Shown: positions 56,712 through 64,000 of the stretch, one piece after another
How positions within the stretch are numbered: position 1 is the stretch's first letter
Layout of the letters: the number at the start of each line of letters is the position of its first letter
NCBI RefSeq assembly: GCF_900176435.1
Contig: NZ_FWYE01000001.1
Location: 1-64,000 of the forward strand
Direction: 5' to 3'
From: Picrophilus oshimae DSM 9789
GTDB lineage: Archaea > Thermoplasmatota > Thermoplasmata > Thermoplasmatales > Thermoplasmataceae
DNA: 64,000 bases
Translations under genes and position numbers: made by a program
Notes under the pieces: model-generated
Database searches by the model: none
Told to the model about the DNA's origin: nothing
Seen by the model: the letters and a program-made list of their open reading frames with translations, nothing else

Positions 56712-56959
56712 GGCCTCCCAGTGACAATGTACATGAATATTATGTATATTGTTCCGGTGGCTGCCATTAAATATATTATTGTCCCTATTGCAGCATTCTT
56801 TAATCTCTGCATTGCCTTATATTTAATATTCTCATCGTCTGTAAAAAACGATACCGCAACAGGTATCCATAGCAGAGATATTATTACTGCCGATGCCGAG
56901 ACCACGATGTATTTAATTCTGTCAAGAATTAAAACAATGGTATCATAATCAATCAGCAT
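56708..56959 (-). CDS. Small two-helix membrane protein (VirB2/CedA1-like candidate pilin)
   Basis: 83 residues with two hydrophobic segments (about 17-35 and 58-78) separated by a polar, charged loop (TDDENIKYKAMQRLKNA). This is the VirB2/TrbC pilin and CedA1-type topology. It is the first gene of the three-gene operon. The similarity is structural, not a motif match. Confidence 0.55.
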   Translation of the reverse strand: MLIDYDTIVLILDRIKYIVVSASAVIISLLWIPVAVSFFTDDENIKYKAMQRLKNAAIGTIIYLMAATGTIYIIFMYIVTGRP

Positions 56960-57021
56960 AAACGTTTATGTATATGTTATATAATTTACTTTTTGTAAAA
57001 TATAAAATTTATATAAAATTT

Positions 57022-57198
57022 TTAAAATTGTTTTATTGCGGCCTTTGCCTTTTCCATCATGTCAGGCGGTATCTTTTCCATGCCGTGTGAGTGCTTTGCA
57101 TGGGCCTCAAGCACAGGCATTAGATCCTCCATCCTATCGGCCCTGACCTCAAAACCACAGTTCATGCCAACATCCCTGCATTTAAACTCGTATCCCAT
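57022..57198 (-). CDS. DUF1059 family small protein
   Basis: 58 residues from the ATG at 57196-57198 (MGYEFKCRDVGMNCGFEV); 14 in-frame upstream codons do not resemble the family. The Cys pair and the ending with HAKHSHGMEKIPP are DUF1059 features, including the conserved His positions, suggesting metal binding. Function unknown. The 250 bases upstream, before carA, are AT-rich without another gene. Confidence 0.75.
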   Translation of the reverse strand: MGYEFKCRDVGMNCGFEVRADRMEDLMPVLEAHAKHSHGMEKIPPDMMEKAKAAIKQF

Positions 57199-57449
57199 GA
57201 TAATAAAAACAAAATATATTATAAAAGAATTTTGTAGCAATATTTAAATTTAATAAATATAAGTTATTAAATTATTTAATTATAATACTATTAAATAAGA
57301 TATAAAATATCATATAAATATTAAACATCATTGATGTAATAAATTATTTTAATTATTGATATTTACATATTATTACCATTAATGATATAAAAATTTTAAA
57401 AATGGAAAATAATATATTCAATATAGAAATTAGCCTTTTTAAGGTTTAT

Positions 57450-58493
57450 ATGTATAGATATTTAATACTTGAGGACGGCACTGTATATAAAGGAACTGCC
57501 TATGGCTATGAGGGCGAGACCCACGGTGAGCTTGTTTTTACAACATCCATGTCCGGATATTTAGAGACCATAACCGATCCATCATATGCTGGTCAGATAC
57601 TAATATTCGCGTATCCAGAGATAGCAAATTATCCGCTGAGCTATGAATCAATGGAGTCTGACAGAATCCAGGTCTCTGGTTTGATTACAAGGGATGCGCA
57701 TGCTGAGATGCCGGCAGGAAATCTTGGTATCAGCTTTGATGAGTTCATGAGGATGAATAAAGTTCCAGGAATAGATGGCATAGACACGAGACACCTGGTT
57801 GAAAAGATAAGAAGAAAAGGTGTTATGAAGGCCTGGATTAGAAACACAGAAAAAATGCCCGATGATTTCCCTGATACAATGAGTGAAAATCTTGTCGGCC
57901 TTGTTTCAAGAAAGAGGGAGAGCTTTGTAAAATCAGGTTCAAAGAGGATACTTTTTATCGATGTTGGAACAAAGAACTCACTTATAAATAACCTGGCAAA
58001 AATTGCATCGCTGCACATTGTGCCATACAACTATGATTTTGATTCAATAAAGGATGATTATGACATGATCTTTATACCGAATGGCCCTGGAGATCCTGCA
58101 CATGAATCACTTGATGAACTAAGAGATTTTATAAAAAGATCATTTGGAAGCATCCCGGTGACTGGTGTTTGCCTTGGAAACCAGATCATAGCACTGGCGG
58201 CTGGTGCAAGAACAGAAAAGATGAAGTTTGGCCATCGCGGTGTGAATCATGCCGTAACAAATGGGGATAAAATATACATAACATCGCATAACCATGGATA
58301 CGCCGTTTCAAGGGATTCATTAAATGGCACAGGACTAAGGCTGGCCGGCTGGGATATTAATGATGGAACTGTTGAAATGCTTGAGGGCGATGAGTTAAAA
58401 ACCTTTTCAGTTCAGTTTCATCCTGAGGCGCATCCCGGTCCATACGATGGCGAATGGTTTTTTGGAAAGTTAAGGGAGATGCTTGGTGATTGA
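57450..58493 (+). CDS. carA: Carbamoyl-phosphate synthase small subunit (glutaminase)
   Basis: 347 residues from the ATG at 57450 (MYRYLILEDGTVYKG); an in-frame ATG at 57402 adds 16 non-family codons. The N-terminal CPS domain is followed by a class I glutamine amidotransferase with Cys in TGVCLGNQ and His/Glu in QFHPEAHPGPYD. It releases ammonia from glutamine for CarB. The stop overlaps the Shine-Dalgarno of carB. Confidence 0.9.
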   Translation: MYRYLILEDGTVYKGTAYGYEGETHGELVFTTSMSGYLETITDPSYAGQILIFAYPEIANYPLSYESMESDRIQVSGLITRDAHAEMPAGNLGISFDEFMRMNKVPGIDGIDTRHLVEKIRRKGVMKAWIRNTEKMPDDFPDTMSENLVGLVSRKRESFVKSGSKRILFIDVGTKNSLINNLAKIASLHIVPYNYDFDSIKDDYDMIFIPNGPGDPAHESLDELRDFIKRSFGSIPVTGVCLGNQIIALAAGARTEKMKFGHRGVNHAVTNGDKIYITSHNHGYAVSRDSLNGTGLRLAGWDINDGTVEMLEGDELKTFSVQFHPEAHPGPYDGEWFFGKLREMLGD

Positions 58494-58494
58494 G

Positions 58495-61400
58495 ATGAGA
58501 TATAAAGATATTAAATGCACACTGGTCATAGGCTCAGGGCCAATTGTGATAGGCCAGGCTGCCGAGTTTGATTACTCCGGATCACAGGCCTGCCTTGCCC
58601 TGCGCGAGGAGGGTATAAGAACAGTTCTTTTAAATTCCAATCCGGCAACGATACAGACCGATAGGGATATAGCGGACAGGATATACATAGAGCCAATAGA
58701 GCCGGATACTGTTATAGAGATAATAAAAAGGGAGGGCATAGATTCGATACTTCCATCAACAGGAGGGCAGGTTGGTTTAAACCTTGTTGTTCTGCTTGAC
58801 AAACTTGGCATATTATCCGAGTACAATATAAGGGTTCTTGGAACGCCTGTGAAATCCATAGAGCTTGCAGAGGACAGAAAAAAGTTCTTTAATTTAATGA
58901 GGGATATAAATGAGCCCGTTATAAGTTCATACACGATAACAAAGGATAATTATATAAATGATGTTGAAAATATAAAAAGATATCCATTGATATTAAGAAC
59001 AGGATTTTCTCTTGGTGGTTCAGGAGGAACTGTAATAAATTCAAGGGATGAGCTGCTGAATTACTGCAAAGAGTACTTTTTAACCAGCGATCTTGACATA
59101 GAGGTTGATGAATCATTGCTTGGATTAAAGGAGCTCGAATATGAGATGATCAGGGACAATAACGGAAACTGCATCTCAGTTTGCAACATGGAGAACCTTG
59201 ACCCAATGGGCATACATACTGGTGAGAGCATTGTTGTAACACCATCACAGACACTTAGCAATGATGATTATCAGATGTTAAGAAAGGCTGCAATACACGT
59301 TGTAAGCGCAATAGGTGTAATAGGCGCGTGCAACATACAGTTTGCCCTGGATCAAAAAAGGAATGAGTACTATGTCGTTGAGGTCAATCCAAGGACATCA
59401 AGGTCATCTGCACTGGCATCAAAGGCCTCAGGATACCCGATAGCAAGAATATCAACAAAGATAGCCATTGGCTATAATTTAAACGAGATAATAAATCCAA
59501 TAACAAAGAACACATACGCTGCATTTGAGCCGTCTCTTGATTATGTAACAGTAAAAATACCGAGGTGGCCCTTTGATAAATTCTCTGTTAGCAGAAGGAT
59601 AGGCATAGAGATGAAATCAACAGGCGAGGTCATGGGCATAGGCAGAACCTTTGAAGAGGCCTTAATGAAGGCAATATCATCAATAGACATACCTTACTCA
59701 AGAAGGTTAAGAATAAAGGCAACAAAGGATGAGATAATAAAAAATCTTGAAGAACCAACAGATCTAAGGATATTTTACATCTTTGAGGCTTTATTCTCGG
59801 GGCTTGATCCGGAGTACATATCAAAATTAACAAAATATGACGTGTTTTTTATCTATAAAATGAAGAACATTGTTGATCTTTTAAGCGGGCTCAAAAATAA
59901 GATGCCGGATAATCTAAAAGAATTGAAAAAATACGGTATAAGCGATGCCATAATATCATATTTCACAGGAATAGACGAGCTTTCCATAATAAGAGAGAGA
60001 TTAAAAAATAACATTGTACCATCATATAAAAATATAGATACATGCTCCGGTGAGTTTGAATCTGATACACCATACCTTTACTCAACGTACGATGATTTCT
60101 CGGACATGATGCCTGAAAATAAAAGGAAGATCATTGTAATAGGTTCAGGGCCAAACAGGATAGCCCAGGGAGTTGAATTTGACTACGGCTCTGTTAAGGC
60201 AATAAAGGCAATAAAGAGTCTTGGATACCAGGCTATAATGGTAAACAGCAATCCAGAGACCGTTTCAACAGATTTTGATGTCTCTGACAGGTTATACTTT
60301 GAGCCGATAACACTTGAGCACGTATCAAATATAATTTACAGGGAAAGGCCGGCCGGAATAATAATACAGTTCTCTGGCCAGACTGGACAGAACATAGCCA
60401 TGGATCTTAACAGGATATTCAATGGCATAATCCTTGGAACGCAGCCGGAAAGCATTAACATTATAGAGAACAGGGTTGAATTCTCAAAATTACTGTCAAG
60501 ACTTAATATAAAACAGCCGGACTACATTGAGGTAAACAACATAAATGATGTTGATGAAAGGATAAAGATGATAAAACTTCCCGTGATTATAAGATCCAGC
60601 TTTATCATAGGCGGCAGGGCCATGGACATAATCTATGATGTCGATGATTTAAAATCTAGGGTTTCAGAGGTATTTAGGGACATGCCCGGTTATCCGGTTT
60701 TAATAAGCGAGTACATATCAAATGCCACGGAAATGGATGTCGATTTTGTATCAGACGGCGAGAAATTTCAAATAGCAGGCATATCAGTGCACGTTGAGGA
60801 GGCCGGTACACATTCAGGCGATGCATCAATGATACTTGGACCTGGATTTCCATCAGATGATATAAAAATGAAGATAGAAAACATTATAGATAAACTCGTA
60901 AAGGAATTAAAATTAAATGGGATTTCAAACCTGCAGATCGCGGTTAAAAATGATGAGGTATATATTATAGAGCTCAACGCAAGGTCATCAAGATCCGTGC
61001 CATTTGTATCGAAGGCCACAGGCATTGACTGGGCATCAATTGCTGTATCTGTTATGCTTGGCATGAACCTTGAAAAAAGGGATGTACGGCTTGATTCATA
61101 CTTTTTAAAAATACCTGTTTTTCCATTCCGCAGGTTCAGGGATATGGATACAATACTTGGGCCTGAGATGAAATCAACAGGCGAGGCAATGTGCTGCGGT
61201 AAAACACTTGAGGAGGCATTTTACAAGGCATCGAAGCTTATTAAGAAGAATTTTGAGCTAAAATCAGTGCTTATAACTGTAAATGATAATGACAAGGAAA
61301 GGATCATTGATATGGCATATGAATTATACAAAAACGGTGTAAGAATATACGCAACGCCAGGCACCTCGAAATTTTTAAGGGAGCACGGAATAGAAAACAC

Positions 61401-61650
61401 AACGGTTTATAGAATAAAGGACATGCGCGAGCCCAGGCTGATGGACATAATAATAAATAACGATGTTTCACTGATAATAAACACCCCAACAAACAGCTAT
61501 GGATCGATAAGAGACGGTTTTTCAATAAGGCAGTATGCTATAAGATTAAATATACCATTGATAACAAATGTAAGGTTTGCAGAACCATTTGTAAAGGCTT
61601 TAATAAAGAAACCAAGATTAAATTACATGGAGATATCAGAATACTTTTAA
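58495..61650 (+). CDS. carB: Carbamoyl-phosphate synthase large subunit
   Basis: 1051 residues from the ATG at 58495, selected by GGTGAT at 58485-58490. Two homologous halves with ATP-grasp modules: VIGSGPIVIGQAAEFDYSG and VIGSGPNRIAQGVEFDYGS open the two, and VEVNPRTSRSSALASKASG and IELNARSSRSVPFVSKATG their metal regions. The last about 130 residues are the MGS-like allosteric domain. Makes carbamoyl phosphate for arginine and pyrimidines. Confidence 0.94.
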   Translation: MRYKDIKCTLVIGSGPIVIGQAAEFDYSGSQACLALREEGIRTVLLNSNPATIQTDRDIADRIYIEPIEPDTVIEIIKREGIDSILPSTGGQVGLNLVVLLDKLGILSEYNIRVLGTPVKSIELAEDRKKFFNLMRDINEPVISSYTITKDNYINDVENIKRYPLILRTGFSLGGSGGTVINSRDELLNYCKEYFLTSDLDIEVDESLLGLKELEYEMIRDNNGNCISVCNMENLDPMGIHTGESIVVTPSQTLSNDDYQMLRKAAIHVVSAIGVIGACNIQFALDQKRNEYYVVEVNPRTSRSSALASKASGYPIARISTKIAIGYNLNEIINPITKNTYAAFEPSLDYVTVKIPRWPFDKFSVSRRIGIEMKSTGEVMGIGRTFEEALMKAISSIDIPYSRRLRIKATKDEIIKNLEEPTDLRIFYIFEALFSGLDPEYISKLTKYDVFFIYKMKNIVDLLSGLKNKMPDNLKELKKYGISDAIISYFTGIDELSIIRERLKNNIVPSYKNIDTCSGEFESDTPYLYSTYDDFSDMMPENKRKIIVIGSGPNRIAQGVEFDYGSVKAIKAIKSLGYQAIMVNSNPETVSTDFDVSDRLYFEPITLEHVSNIIYRERPAGIIIQFSGQTGQNIAMDLNRIFNGIILGTQPESINIIENRVEFSKLLSRLNIKQPDYIEVNNINDVDERIKMIKLPVIIRSSFIIGGRAMDIIYDVDDLKSRVSEVFRDMPGYPVLISEYISNATEMDVDFVSDGEKFQIAGISVHVEEAGTHSGDASMILGPGFPSDDIKMKIENIIDKLVKELKLNGISNLQIAVKNDEVYIIELNARSSRSVPFVSKATGIDWASIAVSVMLGMNLEKRDVRLDSYFLKIPVFPFRRFRDMDTILGPEMKSTGEAMCCGKTLEEAFYKASKLIKKNFELKSVLITVNDNDKERIIDMAYELYKNGVRIYATPGTSKFLREHGIENTTVYRIKDMREPRLMDIIINNDVSLIINTPTNSYGSIRDGFSIRQYAIRLNIPLITNVRFAEPFVKALIKKPRLNYMEISEYF

Positions 61651-61681
61651 AATTTATATATTATTTTTATATTAATCTAAA

Positions 61682-62329
61682 GTGAAGGATTTTGTTTCAA
61701 TTTATAAAAAGATAAAGATGCAGGCTCCTGAACATCACTTTGAATTCAGGGATCCATTCTGGGTTTTGATAACAACGATACTATCACAGAGGACAAAGGA
61801 TAATGTAACCGATGCATCCGCAAGGGCGCTTTACAATAGATATCATGATGCTGCTGGACTCGCTATGGCAAAGCCCGAGGACGTTAAAAAAATTATTAAA
61901 AATGTTGGATTCAGCAATGTAAAATCAAAAAGGGTTATAGACGCCGCGAAATACATATTAAAAAATTACAATGGTAATGTCCCGGATACCTATGAGGAAT
62001 TGATGAAGATAAAGGGCGTTGGCACAAAGACGGCAAATATAGTGCTAACACAATCATTTAACAAACCTGCTATACCGGTTGACACGCATGTGCACAGAAT
62101 AGTAAATAGAATAGGCTTTGTCAATACAAGAACACCAGAGGAGACAGAGACCGAGCTCAAAAAGATTATACCATTGGAATACCAAATAGAGTTCAATCCT
62201 GTTCTTGTTGAGTTTGGAAAAAATATATGCAAACCGGTATCACCAAAATGCGATATATGCCTTGTCAGGGATTGCTGTGATTATTATTCGAGAAAATCCA
62301 TAAATAATGTTAAAGCAAACAAAGCATGA
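61682..62329 (+). CDS. nth: Endonuclease III-type DNA glycosylase/AP lyase
   Basis: 215 residues, GTG start at 61682. The HhH motif with catalytic Lys is in IKGVGTKTANIVL, the Asp in PVDTHVHRI, and four Cys near the C-terminus (CKPVSPKCDICLVRDC) bind the 4Fe-4S cluster. It removes oxidised pyrimidines. Compare the nearby NUDIX-UDG fusion that lacks a cluster. AT-rich spacer to carB. Confidence 0.9.
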   Translation: MKDFVSIYKKIKMQAPEHHFEFRDPFWVLITTILSQRTKDNVTDASARALYNRYHDAAGLAMAKPEDVKKIIKNVGFSNVKSKRVIDAAKYILKNYNGNVPDTYEELMKIKGVGTKTANIVLTQSFNKPAIPVDTHVHRIVNRIGFVNTRTPEETETELKKIIPLEYQIEFNPVLVEFGKNICKPVSPKCDICLVRDCCDYYSRKSINNVKANKA

Positions 62330-62411
62330 TGTTTCCTTCAATTTTTAGCAATATAAAGACTTTGTTTAAGGATAAACAAAAAATAAATATATTCTTAATA
62401 ATTCATAGTGC

Positions 62412-62624
62412 ATGGAAGTTAAGCTAAAGAGTGAGATGGACGTTGATCGAAGTCTATGTAATTATTGCGGCGCATGTGTGGGCATGTGCCCTACTGATGC
62501 AATATTCATGGATGAAACTGTAATAGACATAAATGAGGAAAAATGTATAAAATGTGGTTTCTGTGTTGTTGGCTGCCCAACAGGCGCAATAACTGCGGAG
62601 TGGTTCCATGGAAGTAAATTATGA
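62412..62624 (+). CDS. Ferredoxin, two 4Fe-4S clusters
   Basis: 70 residues. CNYCGACVGMCPTDA and CIKCGFCVVGCPTGA each bind one 4Fe-4S cluster. The 3' end overlaps the geranylgeranyl reductase start by 17 bases, so it is the likely electron donor to that enzyme. Confidence 0.88.
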   Translation: MEVKLKSEMDVDRSLCNYCGACVGMCPTDAIFMDETVIDINEEKCIKCGFCVVGCPTGAITAEWFHGSKL

Positions 62625-63801
62625 TGTTCTGGTTATAGGTGCCGGCCCTGCAGGGAGCTCTGCTGCAAGGTTTGCTGCCAGGAAGGGGCTTAAAACACTT
62701 TTAATAGAGAAGAGGCCTGATATTGGCTCACCTGTCCGTTGTGGTGAGGGTGTCTCAAAGTCATGGATGCCCGAGGTTGAGCTAAAACCTGAAGATCACT
62801 GGATATCAGATGAGGTAAAGGGGGCAAGGATCTACGGTCCATCTGAGAAAAAACCGATAATGCTCACCGCGGAGAACGCCGGAAATGAGGTTGGCTACGT
62901 TGTCGAAAGGGACAAGTTTGACAAGCACATAGCAGCACTTGCAGCTTCCGAGGGTGCTGATGTCTGGGTAAAATCACCGGCGCTTTCAGTTATAAAGGAC
63001 GGAAATAGAATAGTTGGCGCAAAGGTCAGGCACAACTCCGAGATCGTTGATGTAAGGGCAAAGATGGTTATAGCTGCTGATGGCTTTGAGAGCGAGTTTG
63101 GCAGATGGGCAGGATTAAAATCATTGATACTTGCCAAAAACGATATAATATCATGCGTTGAGTACAGAATGATAAATGTTGATTCCGATGAGGATTACAC
63201 AGATTTTTACCTTGGTTCATGCGCACCTGCAGGATACATCTGGGTCTTTCCAAAGGGTAAGCATGAGGCAAACGTTGGTATCGGTGTAACAATATCAAAG
63301 ATGAGGGATCGCTTTGACGTTAAAAACTATCTTGATGCATTTATAAAGTCACATCCAGGCTATAGCAAGGGAAAAACAATACAGTTAATAACAGGCGGCG
63401 TTTCAGTATCAAAGGTCAGGGACAAATTCACATTACCAGGATTATTAACAGTGGGCGATGCCGCAAGGTTAATAGACCCAATAACAGGAGGAGGCATAGC
63501 AAACGGCATGATCTCTGGAAAGTACGCTGCGGAGGTTTCCAAGAAGGCAATAGACAATGAGGATTACTCACAGGAGATGATGAACAATTACGAGCGCATG
63601 GTAAAGGATAAATTCGAGAGGAAGCACCTTAGAAACTGGTTTGCCAAGGAAAAACTTGGAACGCTCTCTGATGAAACACTGGACAAGCTTGTTGATGTAA
63701 TTGCCGATGTAAAAATAAATGAGATCTCTGTTGAGGAAATATTAAAGGCAGTGCAGCTTAAGTATCCTGAGCTCGTTGAGGAGCTTGAAAGCCTTATATA
63801 A
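62608..63801 (+). CDS. Digeranylgeranylglycerophospholipid reductase (GGR family)
   Basis: 397 residues. Starts with VLVIGAGPAGSSAARFAARKG (FAD Rossmann), then SPVRCGEGVS (conserved Cys), AGYIWVFPKG (PxxYxWxFP-type signature) and GDAARLIDPITGGG. It saturates the isoprenoid chains of archaeal lipids, using a reduced donor such as the ferredoxin upstream. Length and motifs match the Thermoplasma acidophilum enzyme. Confidence 0.9.
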   Translation: MEVNYDVLVIGAGPAGSSAARFAARKGLKTLLIEKRPDIGSPVRCGEGVSKSWMPEVELKPEDHWISDEVKGARIYGPSEKKPIMLTAENAGNEVGYVVERDKFDKHIAALAASEGADVWVKSPALSVIKDGNRIVGAKVRHNSEIVDVRAKMVIAADGFESEFGRWAGLKSLILAKNDIISCVEYRMINVDSDEDYTDFYLGSCAPAGYIWVFPKGKHEANVGIGVTISKMRDRFDVKNYLDAFIKSHPGYSKGKTIQLITGGVSVSKVRDKFTLPGLLTVGDAARLIDPITGGGIANGMISGKYAAEVSKKAIDNEDYSQEMMNNYERMVKDKFERKHLRNWFAKEKLGTLSDETLDKLVDVIADVKINEISVEEILKAVQLKYPELVEELESLI

Positions 63802-63803
63802 AT

Positions 63804-64000
63804 TTATTTTATATTTTCCAGATCCTCAAGACCGAAGTTGCCTGATTTCATCTGTGATTTTAACAATTTTTTAAAGTTTCTGTTGCTTTTTATCATCTTC
63901 ATGTTATTCTTCATTGCATTGTATTCCTTTAAAAGGGCACGAACCTCCCTTTCATCCTTTCCTGAACCAATGGATATCCTCTTTATCCTTTTTGCATTTA
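63804..64000 (-). CDS. srp54: Signal recognition particle protein SRP54 (C-terminal end, 5' end outside)
   Basis: The reverse strand reads KRIKRISIGSGKDEREVRALLKEYNAMKNNMKMI and ends in GLEDLENIK with TAA at 63804-63806. This is the end of the M domain of SRP54, with the RI..GSG..xxEV..LL..Y..M..MMK pattern that binds SRP RNA. Convergent to the GGR gene with 2 bases between stops. Confidence 0.85.
   Translation of the reverse strand, partial: NAKRIKRISIGSGKDEREVRALLKEYNAMKNNMKMIKSNRNFKKLLKSQMKSGNFGLEDLENIK

Noticed and set aside
57402-57449. Earlier ATG for carA
   Set aside because: The 16 extra codons are not in the family and lack a TATA box at the proper distance; ATG 57450 fits better.
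1-64000. CRISPR arrays, transposases or integrases
   Set aside because: No regularly spaced repeats and no recognisable mobile-element enzymes were seen on either strand.

Overview
The window is a compact, AT-rich archaeal chromosome segment, most likely from Thermoplasmatales and possibly Picrophilus (assigned from gene content and style, not a database match). Supporting signs are a geranylgeranyl reductase beside a ferredoxin, an archaeal-type signal peptidase, an SRP54 end, an Rpo/TATA-style promoter layout, CCA-less tRNA genes and a gluconolactonase-family protein as used in the non-phosphorylative Entner-Doudoroff route. Translation starts fall into two classes. First genes of operons usually have a TATA box about 25 nt before the start codon (leaderless mRNA). 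Internal operon genes have GGTGAT-type Shine-Dalgarno sites, often with ATGA overlaps. There are no rRNA genes, CRISPR arrays or insertion sequences.

Layout. 1-8.4 kb: rubrerythrin end, MqnD-like protein, nitrilase, the three AmmeMemoRadiSam genes (split by malic enzyme and a GNAT), enoyl-CoA hydratase and a frameshifted cysteine synthase. 8.4-28.3 kb: housekeeping metabolism and transport (ScpB, PurD, a SelB-like protein without a GTPase P-loop, ferrochelatase, Sua5, a beta-CASP nuclease, MTA phosphorylase, a molybdopterin oxidoreductase beside an anion-channel-like protein, a B12 radical SAM enzyme, aconitase, two APC permeases). 28.4-34.7 kb: tRNA-Leu, a UbiA prenyltransferase, an archaeal ATPase with a double palindrome at its start, and NuoL/NuoM.

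34.6-41.1 kb is an accessory island for a surface fibre: two interrupted paralogous HTH proteins flanking a small charged protein, a signal peptidase broken at a T8 tract, a DUF5305-like membrane protein, a TasA/camelysin-like secreted subunit, and a winged-helix plus membrane-protein pair. 41.2-46.4 kb: a NUDIX-uracil glycosylase fusion without Fe-S cysteines, HemA, and an ABC exporter cassette with its own winged-helix regulator.

46.5-51.9 kb is the leucine operon leuA-leuC-leuD-leuB. In front of leuA is a 15-codon leaderless ORF with four Leu codons inside the loop of a hairpin that abuts a T7 tract; the 3' arm competes with a second hairpin that hides the leuA Shine-Dalgarno site. This looks like a leucine attenuator, a device not generally described in archaea. 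LeuA itself lacks the C-terminal leucine feedback domain. An ACT-domain regulator lies just downstream.

52-64 kb: gluconolactonase-like protein, PRPP synthetase, DUF99, then a three-gene operon on the minus strand (small two-helix protein, polytopic VirB6/CedA-like protein, VirB4/HerA-like ATPase) that resembles the crenarchaeal Ced/Ted DNA-import machinery. CarA-CarB, endonuclease III, ferredoxin, geranylgeranyl reductase and the 3' end of srp54 close the window.
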